A stretch of 13,815 nt of DNA, from positions 1 through 13,815 of the forward strand of contig MU602765.1 in assembly GCA_025201865.1 (NCBI GenBank). Direction: 5' to 3'. Shown in pieces: positions 7,685-13,815 of the stretch (position 1 is the first letter of the stretch; every line of letters begins with the position of its first letter). Under the pieces are notes generated by a model. The model was not told where the DNA came from, searched no databases, and saw only the letters and a program-made list of their open reading frames with translations. Both the position numbers and the translations under genes were made by a program. This DNA is from Ramicandelaber brevisporus. Its lineage: Eukaryota > Kickxellomycota > Ramicandelaberales > Ramicandelaberaceae.

Positions 7685-9538
7685 TTAGAATTTTCTTCTA
7701 CGATTATTTTGCTGCCGAGGAGCTGCTCCATTGAGTCTGTTATCAATCAATCGTTGAAGAGCTGGTGGAACTGGATGACCGTACATGTTCATTTCATCAA
7801 GAGCAGCCTTCCATCTTTCGTCACCTGCCAATAGACATCTTCTAATAATAAATGTGTATATCGACACTGATGGAATTAACTGGAGTTCTTTCATCATTTC
7901 CAAATACTCAAATGCTGTCTCATACACTGGTGCTCTAATCGATTCCGAAATGATCATCTCAAATGTAGATGTATCTGGAGCACAGGGGAACACGACCGAG
8001 TCAGATTGGGCAGATGACTTGGAAATCATTTCGTCCAATACGCGTCTCATCTTGTCAACATCTCTGCCAGCAGCCTTCATCAGGATATTGTAAGTGCGCG
8101 TTGATGGCTTAACACCGTAGACTGGATACATGTCTAGCACTAGCTGCATTGCACCCTCGTTGTCATTCAGTGTTGTGCGTGCAAGTACCATTGCATTCAA
8201 GAATGTCACATCTGGAGTGGATGTCGCCTTTGTCTTCGCATCAGCGTCATTTGATTTGGCTTTATTCAACTCTTCTTTAGTCATATCCAGCAATAATTCC
8301 ACCTCATGCAACCGCTCCTGAACAGTCAGCGGAGCATCACCTGCATTAACATTGGCTGATTTGGCCAAAATAGTTGCCACATACTCCATATCCTTAGCTG
8401 GCACAACTATTCCCATTTGTCTCAGCAACACCAATGTTCGATGTAACTTATCCCAGGCTCTAACTCTTGCAAATGCCTCAACCAATGGCATCATATGGTG
8501 AACTTGGCATTGGATTCCCAGTGTTTGCGACACATGTCGAAGAGCCTCGCCCGCCATATCCGGAATCCCAAACCGTGCAGCCACGTGCAGTGTTTCCAAG
8601 CAGTCGCCCTCTGTGAAATTAACATGATGGCCATGTAGCAGTCGTTTCCAAGCAAACTGTGAGCCCTGTGCAAACATCATTCTATTGCTGGCACGCAATA
8701 GACTCAGATAATGATTCTCGTTTATTGTTACACCCAAATCTTCCGCCTCTTTTGTGAATAGCATTGCGCGCTTTACTTCATTCACTGCGCACAATTCAGA
8801 TATTAACCACGATAAACCGTGCGGCTGAGGTCTGATTTTGTACAGTCTAACTTGTCGAAGCATGAATGATGCTGCAACTTCCAACTGTCCTCCTTTGATC
8901 TGTGCCTTTATAAACAAATCCATCGTAGTGGCTGTTGGCTTAATCTTCTTTGCAACTGAAGTCGACTGTAAGTACTCCATTGCCAGCATTGCCCTGTATG
9001 CATCGCCTTTAGCCTCACAAATTTGTAGCAATGAATCAAAATCACCAACTCTCAAACCCATTCCGCGCGACTTCATATCCAATATAGCCTGCAACATGTC
9101 GTCAAACATGCCCTCCTGAACGAATACTTTTTGAAGTATGTTAAATGTCTCGCGATCGGGCTGGATTGATAGCGCTTTCATTTCGTTACAAACTCGGAAT
9201 ACTGCAGCAGCATCAATGTGTTGATGGACATTGGAGCGATTGGCGAGACTGGACAGTTCAGGTGTACCAGATAGTGGCATTCTGGGTTTGATGATCTGCT
9301 GGAGCTTCATGTTATAGGCAGCAGTAGTCGCATCGAGGGAGGCTGCCTGTGTAGAAGCTGCCGTGGCTGCTGCTGTAGTTGCTGTTGTGGTTGCTGCTGT
9401 GGCATCAGTTGAAGCGTTCCGTCTACTGATCAGCAAACTTGCACGGACTGCCGCAGGTCTTGTCGGTATCAGTGAATTCCGTACAGCAGCTGCTGACGAC
9501 AGTACCGTCTTCGCGATTGATCTCCTTCTCGCAAACAT
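7685..9538 (-). CDS. Pentatricopeptide repeat (PPR) protein, probably mitochondrial
   Basis: PPR proteins bind organelle RNA through stacked helical hairpins and act in its processing, stability or translation. The 617-residue product starts at the ATG at 9536-9538. Its first 45 residues are rich in Arg, Ser and Ala and lack acidic residues (MFARRRSIAK onward, RRNAS near 39-43), a clear mitochondrial presequence. An Ala/Thr run follows at 46-75. PPR-like units then include IQPDRETFNIL (125-135), IKPTATTMDLFI (199-210), INENHYLSLL (272-281), DVTFLNAMVLA (443-453), VKPSTRTYNILMKAAGR (476-492), CAPDTSTFEMII (519-530) and IPSVSIYTFIIRRC (555-568). A more divergent middle lies at 290-440 and a basic tail (NNRRRKF) ends the protein. 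I cannot assign it to a named factor such as Pet309 or Cbp1. It shares a divergent promoter with the secreted-protein gene. Confidence 0.88.
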   Translation of the reverse strand: MFARRRSIAKTVLSSAAAVRNSLIPTRPAAVRASLLISRRNASTDATAATTTATTAAATAASTQAASLDATTAAYNMKLQQIIKPRMPLSGTPELSSLANRSNVHQHIDAAAVFRVCNEMKALSIQPDRETFNILQKVFVQEGMFDDMLQAILDMKSRGMGLRVGDFDSLLQICEAKGDAYRAMLAMEYLQSTSVAKKIKPTATTMDLFIKAQIKGGQLEVAASFMLRQVRLYKIRPQPHGLSWLISELCAVNEVKRAMLFTKEAEDLGVTINENHYLSLLRASNRMMFAQGSQFAWKRLLHGHHVNFTEGDCLETLHVAARFGIPDMAGEALRHVSQTLGIQCQVHHMMPLVEAFARVRAWDKLHRTLVLLRQMGIVVPAKDMEYVATILAKSANVNAGDAPLTVQERLHEVELLLDMTKEELNKAKSNDADAKTKATSTPDVTFLNAMVLARTTLNDNEGAMQLVLDMYPVYGVKPSTRTYNILMKAAGRDVDKMRRVLDEMISKSSAQSDSVVFPCAPDTSTFEMIISESIRAPVYETAFEYLEMMKELQLIPSVSIYTFIIRRCLLAGDERWKAALDEMNMYGHPVPPALQRLIDNRLNGAAPRQQNNRRRKF

Positions 9539-9856
9539 CACTCTGCCTTTGCAACTTGCGTTTTTTTTTAGGGTTATTTTTGTTTTTGTTTTTCGTCTTC
9601 AAATTTTCTGATAAGGATAATGATTATGACAAAGGGATCTCAGCTCTCCTCGAGTTTTGGCAAGGGGGAATAGTCATTAATAACAACTAATCTGAAGGAG
9701 GCTAGATTGATAAACATTGTTAAATGCCATGCTGCTCCATCCATCTGTCAATCCGTCAGCCGAAACAAGCTTGTCAATCTTCTTCTTCTTCACACAACAT
9801 TCACTCTCCACGTTGATATCACGAACAATCACACAGCAAGTCTAACGATACCTTCA
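9539..9856. promoter_or_regulatory. Divergent promoter region, PPR gene / secreted-protein gene
   Basis: These 318 bases separate the start codons of two oppositely oriented genes. Next to the PPR start is a T-rich run (about 9563-9592) that reads A-rich in the PPR leader. Towards the secreted-protein gene is a TCTTCTTCTTC pyrimidine stretch at about 9779-9790. A short upstream frame, ATG at 9724 to TGA at 9814-9816 (30 codons), lies out of frame ahead of the secreted-protein start and would be an upstream ORF if the transcript begins far enough upstream. No clear TATA or CCAAT box is seen. Confidence 0.5.
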
Positions 9857-11017
9857 ATGTACCCGTCACTGATCACATCTCTGCTGCTGTTCCTTATCCA
9901 AGCCAGCGCACATCCAGCCCATCCAGCGCCGATCACTCCGCGCGAGCTCGGTTTCCCGTCCACCTCCACCACCGCTACTGCCGAAGTCACCATTGCCTCT
10001 GTTGCTGCAGGATGCGCTGAGCATCCTCTCCCGGCTACCACTGCCGCTCCACCGGCGACCATCGCTCCCCAGCAGCCCGGCTACTCTGCCGGTATGCCAA
10101 TGCTCACTGCATCAAGCCCTGTGCCGGTCACGATTCCAATGGGTCCAGTCCCAGTCACTGTTCCAGCTGCGCCGATGCCAACCACCCCGCTCGAGACAAT
10201 CGTGACTGAGCAACCCCCGCCCGTTATCATGACATCTACTGTCACCGTTGAGGTTTCTGGTACTGCTCCTAGCAAAGCTGTATTGCCAGCCACTACAAGC
10301 CAAGCTCCCATCGAGTTTACCCAGACCCCGCCTCCAATGCCTCCAATGCCTCCAATGCAGGCCACGTCACCGCCGTCTCCAGCCCCGCCAATGATGCCTA
10401 TGACTCCAATGCCAATGCCGCCATCTCCCATTCAACCACTGGTCACGCCAAGTTACAAGATGGCAACCGCGCCATTGCTGGCCACTCCAAGCTCGATACC
10501 AGTTGAGGAGCAGCTGGAGACTGTGGTTGTTGCCCCAATGACCACCTCAACAACTGAGCACGCTCCACCGATCTCCGTCTTTACCACTACGGCCACTGCA
10601 ACTGCCACGCTGACAGCCACGACCACCATGACTGTTACGCAGCAAGCTCCTCCACCAGCGCCTGCTCCGGCTATCCCACAATTTGTTCCAACGACCATCA
10701 CCCAGTGGGCTACTATGGTGACCACTGTCATGATGCAGGCGCCGATACAAGCCATGGTGTGCACGCCTGTTGCCACAACTCCAACTCCAGCTGCACCAAT
10801 CCTGACTACACCACCCAACATGGCAATCGTTCAGCCGCAGCACCCACAGACACCACCGGCTGGTGCTGAAGATATTGTGGTGATTGCTACTACTCCAGCG
10901 CCAAATGTCGCGGGAATAATGGCGACTCCGGTGTATGCCAACTCGATGGCACCAATGTCAACTTCAGCGACATCTGCCCAGCAGATTGTTCGTGCAGCTA
11001 ATCTCTTCCTCTACTAA
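9857..11017 (+). CDS. Secreted Pro/Thr/Ala/Met-rich low-complexity protein of unknown function
   Basis: I do not recognise this gene. The frame is open from 9707, but the only upstream-facing ATG in frame is at 9857. Starting there gives 386 residues beginning with a textbook signal peptide: MYPSLITSLLLFLIQASA, cleavage likely after residue 18. The rest has no folded domain I can see. It is rich in Pro, Thr, Ala and Val, with Thr/Val strings such as MTSTVTVEVSG (125-135) and TATATATLTATTTMTVTQ (244-261) that suit O-mannosylation. A Pro/Met block at about 158-190 has repeated MPP units and eight methionines. There are about 25 Met in total and only two Cys (53 and 302). No hydrophobic GPI-anchor tail is present; it ends AANLFLY. 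Best guess is a secreted or wall-associated mucin-like protein. It converges on the transporter gene. Confidence 0.75.
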   Translation: MYPSLITSLLLFLIQASAHPAHPAPITPRELGFPSTSTTATAEVTIASVAAGCAEHPLPATTAAPPATIAPQQPGYSAGMPMLTASSPVPVTIPMGPVPVTVPAAPMPTTPLETIVTEQPPPVIMTSTVTVEVSGTAPSKAVLPATTSQAPIEFTQTPPPMPPMPPMQATSPPSPAPPMMPMTPMPMPPSPIQPLVTPSYKMATAPLLATPSSIPVEEQLETVVVAPMTTSTTEHAPPISVFTTTATATATLTATTTMTVTQQAPPPAPAPAIPQFVPTTITQWATMVTTVMMQAPIQAMVCTPVATTPTPAAPILTTPPNMAIVQPQHPQTPPAGAEDIVVIATTPAPNVAGIMATPVYANSMAPMSTSATSAQQIVRAANLFLY

Positions 11018-11307
11018 CTTCTTCACATTCTTTTAATGTCATTATCTGTTGATTAAGTAAAAGCAGGGAGTGAATAAAGAAAGAAATACAAGCCAACAGC
11101 TCGTAGCGCGCGACACCTCCACCGCCACCACCACCAAGCGCTGGCTATAATGTGTGCTGGCTATAATATGTGCTGCGCGCACTCGGACTCGGATGGGCCG
11201 GAGCTCATTCTACAGGACTGCTGAAGTCAAATGACGGATTAAAGGGAGGAGGATAAACAAAAGGCAAATAGCATTGGAGTTGGATTAGGGTAGATAGGCG
11301 AACCTGA
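11018..11307. other. Convergent 3' region, secreted protein / transporter
   Basis: This 290-base gap lies between stop codons. It holds an AATAAA for the secreted-protein gene at 11073-11078 and the transporter 3' flank that forms part of the inverted repeat (from 11086 rightward). On the minus strand I see no AATAAA for the transporter. Its size and arrangement mirror the 364-662 gap on the left. Confidence 0.65.
11073..11078 (+). terminator. Polyadenylation signal AATAAA for the secreted-protein gene
   Basis: AATAAA lies 55 bases after the TAA at 11015-11017, in an A-rich context, and is the best 3'-end signal for this transcript. Confidence 0.6.
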
Positions 11308-11670
11308 TTATGCCTTGCCCTTGGTTTCCTCGAGCTCGTGGCCATCGTCGACGTCGTCGGTGTTGACGGCGGACGGCGCGCCAAACACCTTGTCCATCTC
11401 CTCGAGCGAGCGGCCCTTGGTCTCTGGGTAGAAGTACCAGACAACCAGCAGCGACAGCCAGTTGAACGCCATGAAGATCAGGTAGAACTTCCAGGTGATG
11501 GCTTGCATGACGATTGGCGCAACCTGGGCAATGACAAAGTTGAACAGCCAGTTGGAGGCGGTGGTGAACGACGTGGCCTTGGAGCGCACACGGAGTGGAT
11601 AGATTTCGGCCGGGTAGATCCAGCCGACCGGACCCCACGAGTAGGCGAAGCCACCGACGAAGACGTAGAC
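11086..11670 (-). repeat. Right arm of long inverted repeat
   Basis: This is the partner of bases 1-585 on the opposite strand. It contains the last 120 codons of the complete transporter (11308-11667) plus about 220 bases of 3' flank. Mismatches against the left arm are at 11102, 11168, 11193, 11195, 11199, 11341, 11359 and 11368. The outer end of the match cannot be determined because the left arm is cut by the window start; it may run through the whole transporter gene. Confidence 0.97.
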
Positions 11671-12792
11671 GAAAACAATGCAGGTGTACTTGGCAGCCTC
11701 GCTGGAGATGTTCATCGCGGCAGTGCCGTCATCCAACGTGACAGGCGTGCCTGTTGCACCCATGACCGCGCCGATGACGAGGTACGCGAGACCCATGATG
11801 AGTGAGCCGGAGAGCAGGGTTGGGCGGCGGCCCCAGCGGTCAACGTACAGGATGGCGGGGATGGTCATGCCCATGTTGACGACACCGTTGATGCCCTGGG
11901 CAAGCAGCGTGCTCGACACGCTGCCGAGGCCGGCCTGCAAGAAAATATACGGCGCGTAGTACATGATGACGTTGATGCCGGTGAGCTGCTGCATGGCCTG
12001 GATGCCGATGCCGAGCCAGGTGCGGCGGCGCAGAACGGGGCGGAACAGTTCGCGGTACGAGCGCAGAGCGGTGCGGCGGTCAAACATGACAGCATCCTTG
12101 ATCTCCTGGTACTCGGCGAGCACGGCCGCGTCGGTCTTGTCGCCGTTGGCGCGCAGCTTGGCAAGCACGGCAATGGCCTCGTCGTCGCGGTCGTTGTCGA
12201 CCAGCCAGCGCGGGGACTCGGGCATGCTGGTGATGCCGAAGCCAAGCAGCAGAGCCGGCGCAATCTGCAGGCCGAGCGGGACGCGCCAGGAGGCGGTGGT
12301 GTCGCCGAGGTGCAGGAAGCCGTAGTCAATCCAGAACGAGACGGCAATGCCAATGGTGATGGACAGCTGCTGGAACGAGATGAGGCGGCCACGGAGCTGC
12401 TTTGGCGCAATCTCGGACTGGAACAGCGGCACAGCCATCGACAGCACACCAATGCCGAGGCCGGCAATGACGCGGCCAAGTATAAGCACCCAGCGGGCCC
12501 ACGCAGCACACTGCAGCGCACCGCCGACGGTGAACACAAAGGCGGCAATCATGATGGAGCGCTTGCGAGACAGGCGGTCGGTCATGGGTGCCGCAATGAG
12601 CGAGCCCAGGAAGCAGCCGAGCGTGAGCATTGCGACGATGAACCCGCGCATGAATGCGTCTGGCTTGTCAAAGTAGCTCTTGAAGTTGTCCATGGCCATT
12701 GCCGAGCCCATGACGCCGATGTCGTAGCCAAACAGGAAGCCGCCGATGGCAGCGAGCGCAGCTGCGCGGTACGATTGGCCGTGACCGGACAT
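11308..12792 (-). CDS. Sugar transporter, MFS sugar porter family (hexose/H+ symporter type)
   Basis: This is a complete 494-residue plasma-membrane sugar permease with 12 predicted helices. Start: the ATG at 12790-12792 (A at -3); the frame stays open upstream to 13008 but through repeats and with no ATG. Motifs in order: GGFLFGYDIGV in helix 1 (17-27), DRLSRKR in the 2-3 loop (72-78), PESPRW after helix 6 (191-196), a central cytoplasmic loop at about 197-255, QQLTGINVIMYYAP in helix 7 (268-281), DRWGRR in the 8-9 loop (318-323), PAEIYPLRVR after helix 10 (394-403), and PETKGRSLEEMD after helix 12 (456-467). An acidic tail (TDDVDDGHELEE) ends it. Length and motifs match fungal high-affinity glucose transporters; exact substrate is not readable. 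Codons are strongly biased to C or G at third positions, unlike MED13, which suggests high expression. The last 120 residues are duplicated at 1-363. Confidence 0.95.
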   Translation of the reverse strand: MSGHGQSYRAAALAAIGGFLFGYDIGVMGSAMAMDNFKSYFDKPDAFMRGFIVAMLTLGCFLGSLIAAPMTDRLSRKRSIMIAAFVFTVGGALQCAAWARWVLILGRVIAGLGIGVLSMAVPLFQSEIAPKQLRGRLISFQQLSITIGIAVSFWIDYGFLHLGDTTASWRVPLGLQIAPALLLGFGITSMPESPRWLVDNDRDDEAIAVLAKLRANGDKTDAAVLAEYQEIKDAVMFDRRTALRSYRELFRPVLRRRTWLGIGIQAMQQLTGINVIMYYAPYIFLQAGLGSVSSTLLAQGINGVVNMGMTIPAILYVDRWGRRPTLLSGSLIMGLAYLVIGAVMGATGTPVTLDDGTAAMNISSEAAKYTCIVFVYVFVGGFAYSWGPVGWIYPAEIYPLRVRSKATSFTTASNWLFNFVIAQVAPIVMQAITWKFYLIFMAFNWLSLLVVWYFYPETKGRSLEEMDKVFGAPSAVNTDDVDDGHELEETKGKA

Positions 12793-12862
12793 GCTGTCGC
12801 CTTGTGGGGTAGTGTGAATGTGGGTGTGAGTAAGTGAGTGTGTGTCGAAGGAGTGTGAGTGT

Positions 12863-12925
12863 GTGGATGGAGTGGATGGAGTGGATGGAGTGGACGGTGT
12901 AGATGGCGTGGATGGCGTGGATGAG
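12863..12925 (-). repeat. Nine-base tandem repeat in the transporter leader
   Basis: Seven units of a GTGGATGGA-type 9-mer run without gaps, the first three perfect and the last four varied (GTGGACGGT, GTAGATGGC, GTGGATGGC, GTGGATGAG). The array lies 70-133 bases upstream of the transporter ATG and downstream of its TATA box, so it is probably transcribed as 5' untranslated region. The period of nine keeps frames open on both strands, giving Ser-Thr-Pro or Val-Asp-Gly repeats in translation, which explains spurious long ORFs here. Confidence 0.9.
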
Positions 12926-13028
12926 GTGTGGATGAGTCGATGGGATAGGATGGCGGCAGCGGCACGGACACAGACACAAACACAGCAGCGACAGCGGCAG
13001 CAACACAAAAGCGGAAGACCAGGGCTGA

Positions 13029-13034
13029 TTTATA
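13029..13034 (-). promoter_or_regulatory. TATA box of the sugar transporter gene
   Basis: TTTATA on the + strand gives TATAAA on the minus strand in the context GCTATAAATC, 237 bases before the transporter ATG. Transcription would then begin near 12960-13005, leaving a leader of roughly 170-210 bases that includes the 9-bp repeat. Orientation and spacing fit; it is the clearest TATA box in the window. Confidence 0.6.
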
Positions 13035-13141
13035 GCGGATGTAGCACAGCGCTGCCCATTCTCGCTCCTCAAGTCAAAAAAGCGCTGGATGCGGCTCGGT
13101 CTGTGGTACATGTGATGTTTCTGATTCGACGCGGCGCAGCG

Positions 13142-13146
13142 ATTGG
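13142..13146 (-). promoter_or_regulatory. CCAAT box upstream of the transporter TATA box
   Basis: ATTGG on the + strand reads CCAAT on the minus strand (context CAGCCAATCG), 107 bases upstream of the TATA box, as expected for a HAP/NF-Y site. A second CCAAT occurs on the minus strand at 13394-13398. Short motifs such as these arise by chance, so this is suggestive only. Confidence 0.4.
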
Positions 13147-13169
13147 CTGGCGCGATGATTGCTACGATT

Positions 13170-13177
13170 TGACGTCA
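13170..13177. promoter_or_regulatory. Palindromic CRE/ATF site TGACGTCA
   Basis: This is a perfect eight-base cAMP-response-element palindrome, about 380 bases upstream of the transporter ATG and 24 bases from the CCAAT box. In fungi such sites bind ATF/CREB bZIP factors (Atf1/Pcr1, Sko1 families) in stress and nutrient signalling. That makes it a plausible control element for a sugar permease, but binding is inferred only from the motif. Confidence 0.45.
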
Positions 13178-13326
13178 GAATCCACTGGCTCTCTGATCAC
13201 TCTGCGACCAGGCGGAACTCGAGTGCATCGCAGCCTATTCGCAATCGATGCTGGGGGGATTCACTGGTCAGGTGTAGTCCGGTGCAGTCAGGTGCTGGTC
13301 AGGCGTGCGCACAACGGTTTCTGCGG

Positions 13327-13362
13327 GCTGCAGGTTGCAAGCTGCAGGTGGCAGCTGCAGGT
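13327..13362. repeat. Three spaced copies of GCTGCAGGT in the transporter upstream region
   Basis: The nine-mer GCTGCAGGT occurs at 13327-13335, 13341-13349 and 13354-13362, spaced 14 and 13 bases apart. The last overlaps a CAGCTG palindrome (13352-13357), an E-box form. It could be a factor-binding cluster or just a decayed short tandem repeat. Confidence 0.6.
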
Positions 13363-13529
13363 GGAGAAAAAAAGCAGCAGCACTTGGAGAGCAATTGGTT
13401 GCACATCCACATTGATCGATACTGCTGATTGCCTCGCTGGCTGCGTGACCGCGCGTCAAAAATACAAAATTGCCCCCGGAAACGGACCGGCCAGGGCACC
13501 TTCCAGAAACACAACCCTGCAGCCAGCCA

Positions 13530-13608
13530 TTCAGTCAGTCAGTCAGTTAGCCAGTCAGTCGACCGCTAGCACATGATGCCATCTGCCATCTGCCGTCTGC
13601 CATCTGCA
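13530..13608. repeat. Short simple repeats: (AGTC)n and (CATCTGC)n
   Basis: An AGTC/CAGT tetramer run (about 13530-13560, interrupted once) is followed by about four units of a seven-base CATCTGC/CGTCTGC motif (about 13576-13604). Neither has coding evidence. Confidence 0.7.
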
Positions 13609-13700
13609 TGTGCGCGTGTCTGCCTACATGTCCGCCCGCCTGCCTGCCTGCTTTCATCGATACAAATACATGCGAGATGCTCCACCCCGCCATTCACCTG

Positions 13701-13765
13701 CCATCGCCATCACCATCGCCATCGCCATCAGTCTCGCCATCGACAAGCACATCGACAAGCACATC
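13701..13765. repeat. GCCATC hexamer run and two copies of a 12-bp unit
   Basis: A CCATCG/CCATCA hexamer run occupies about 13701-13730. Two perfect copies of ATCGACAAGCAC follow at 13739-13750 and 13751-13762. The translations are His/Arg-rich in one frame and not credible as protein. Confidence 0.75.
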
Positions 13766-13815
13766 TCCCGCCGCGCGTCAGCTGACCTCCATTCCCACCC
13801 TCACTTCTTCTCTCT

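Larger units (their letters stand above)
13035..13815. other. Non-coding, repeat-rich region upstream of the transporter
   Basis: No convincing gene is visible in the last 780 bases. The left half holds the candidate CCAAT and CRE sites for the transporter. The right half is filled with short tandem repeats and pyrimidine-rich sequence ending in CTTCTTCTCTCT. The region may be the 5' flank of another gene that begins beyond the window on the + strand, since gene order here alternates, but nothing in the window proves that. Confidence 0.55.

Noticed and set aside
9707-9856. Extension of the secreted protein upstream by 50 codons
   Set aside because: It needs a TTG start and would bury the signal peptide inside the protein; the ATG at 9857 starts exactly at a signal sequence.
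10081-10821. Two Gly/Val/Ile-rich open frames on the minus strand opposite the secreted-protein gene
   Set aside because: They are the mirror image of Pro/Thr/Met-rich codons and start without support. The + strand frame has a signal peptide and a plausible poly(A) signal.
11865-12548. 227-codon open frame on the minus strand overlapping the transporter in another frame
   Set aside because: It is a shadow of a GC-rich, strongly codon-biased gene; the translation is Ser/Cys/Arg/Pro-rich with no family features, while the overlapping frame has every sugar-porter motif.
13251-13479. Mig1/CreA-like GC boxes (CTGGGG at 13251-13256; CCGGGG on the minus strand at 13474-13479)
   Set aside because: Six-base degenerate motifs are expected by chance, the usual AT-rich flank on the correct side is missing, and they lie more than 450 bases from the start codon.
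12842-13576. Long + strand open frame (Val-Asp-Gly repeats, then mixed sequence) antisense to the transporter leader
   Set aside because: It begins in the 9-bp repeat with a non-ATG codon, has no recognisable domain, and runs across promoter-like DNA. Its openness follows from the repeat period of nine.
13701-13765. Possible CRISPR-like array or tandem-repeat element at the right edge
   Set aside because: Units are 6-12 bases with no spacers; these are ordinary microsatellite-type repeats in a eukaryotic intergenic region.
13573-13785. Small + strand frame at the right edge (70 codons, Cys/His/Arg-rich)
   Set aside because: It is made of simple GCCATC and CATCTGC repeats and has no support beyond being open.

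Overview
The window reads as a compact, gene-dense, apparently intron-free stretch of a fungal nuclear chromosome. It carries a fungal-type sugar porter, a long Mediator CDK8-module subunit (MED13), the 9-1-1 clamp subunit HUS1 and a mitochondrial-type PPR protein. Genes have eukaryotic 3' ends with AATAAA signals, single-gene units, and codon-length triplet repeats inside coding regions. The lack of introns even in a 5.6 kb gene, together with Ser/Asn/Gln-rich insertions, would suit an early-diverging fungus, but that placement is only an inference.

Layout, left to right: (1) 1-363 (+), the last 120 codons of a sugar transporter whose 5' part lies outside the window; (2) 663-6293 (-), MED13; (3) 6614-7618 (+), HUS1; (4) 7685-9538 (-), a PPR protein with a mitochondrial presequence; (5) 9857-11017 (+), a secreted Pro/Thr/Met-rich protein of unknown function; (6) 11308-12792 (-), a complete 494-residue sugar transporter, followed by its promoter and repeat-rich DNA to the window edge. 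Genes strictly alternate strand, so every intergenic region is either a shared divergent promoter (6294-6613, 9539-9856) or a convergent 3' meeting point (364-662, 7619-7684, 11018-11307).

The most notable structure is a long inverted repeat. Bases 1-585 equal the reverse complement of 11086-11670 with no gap and eight mismatches (position p pairs with 11671-p). It holds the transporter 3' end plus its 3' flank. The two transporter copies therefore point at each other across about 10.5 kb carrying four unrelated genes. The left arm is cut by the window edge, so its real length is unknown. The arms look like a recently duplicated or gene-converted transporter pair and could allow inversion of the segment between them.

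The genes do not form a pathway: transcription regulation, DNA-damage checkpoint, mitochondrial RNA metabolism, a secreted or wall protein and sugar uptake sit side by side. I see no transposon, CRISPR array, tRNA, rRNA or defence system, and no clear evidence of a new biological system. The points worth a second look are the inverted duplication, the odd Met/Pro-rich secreted protein, the low-complexity insertions in HUS1 and MED13, and the repeat-built leader of the transporter gene.
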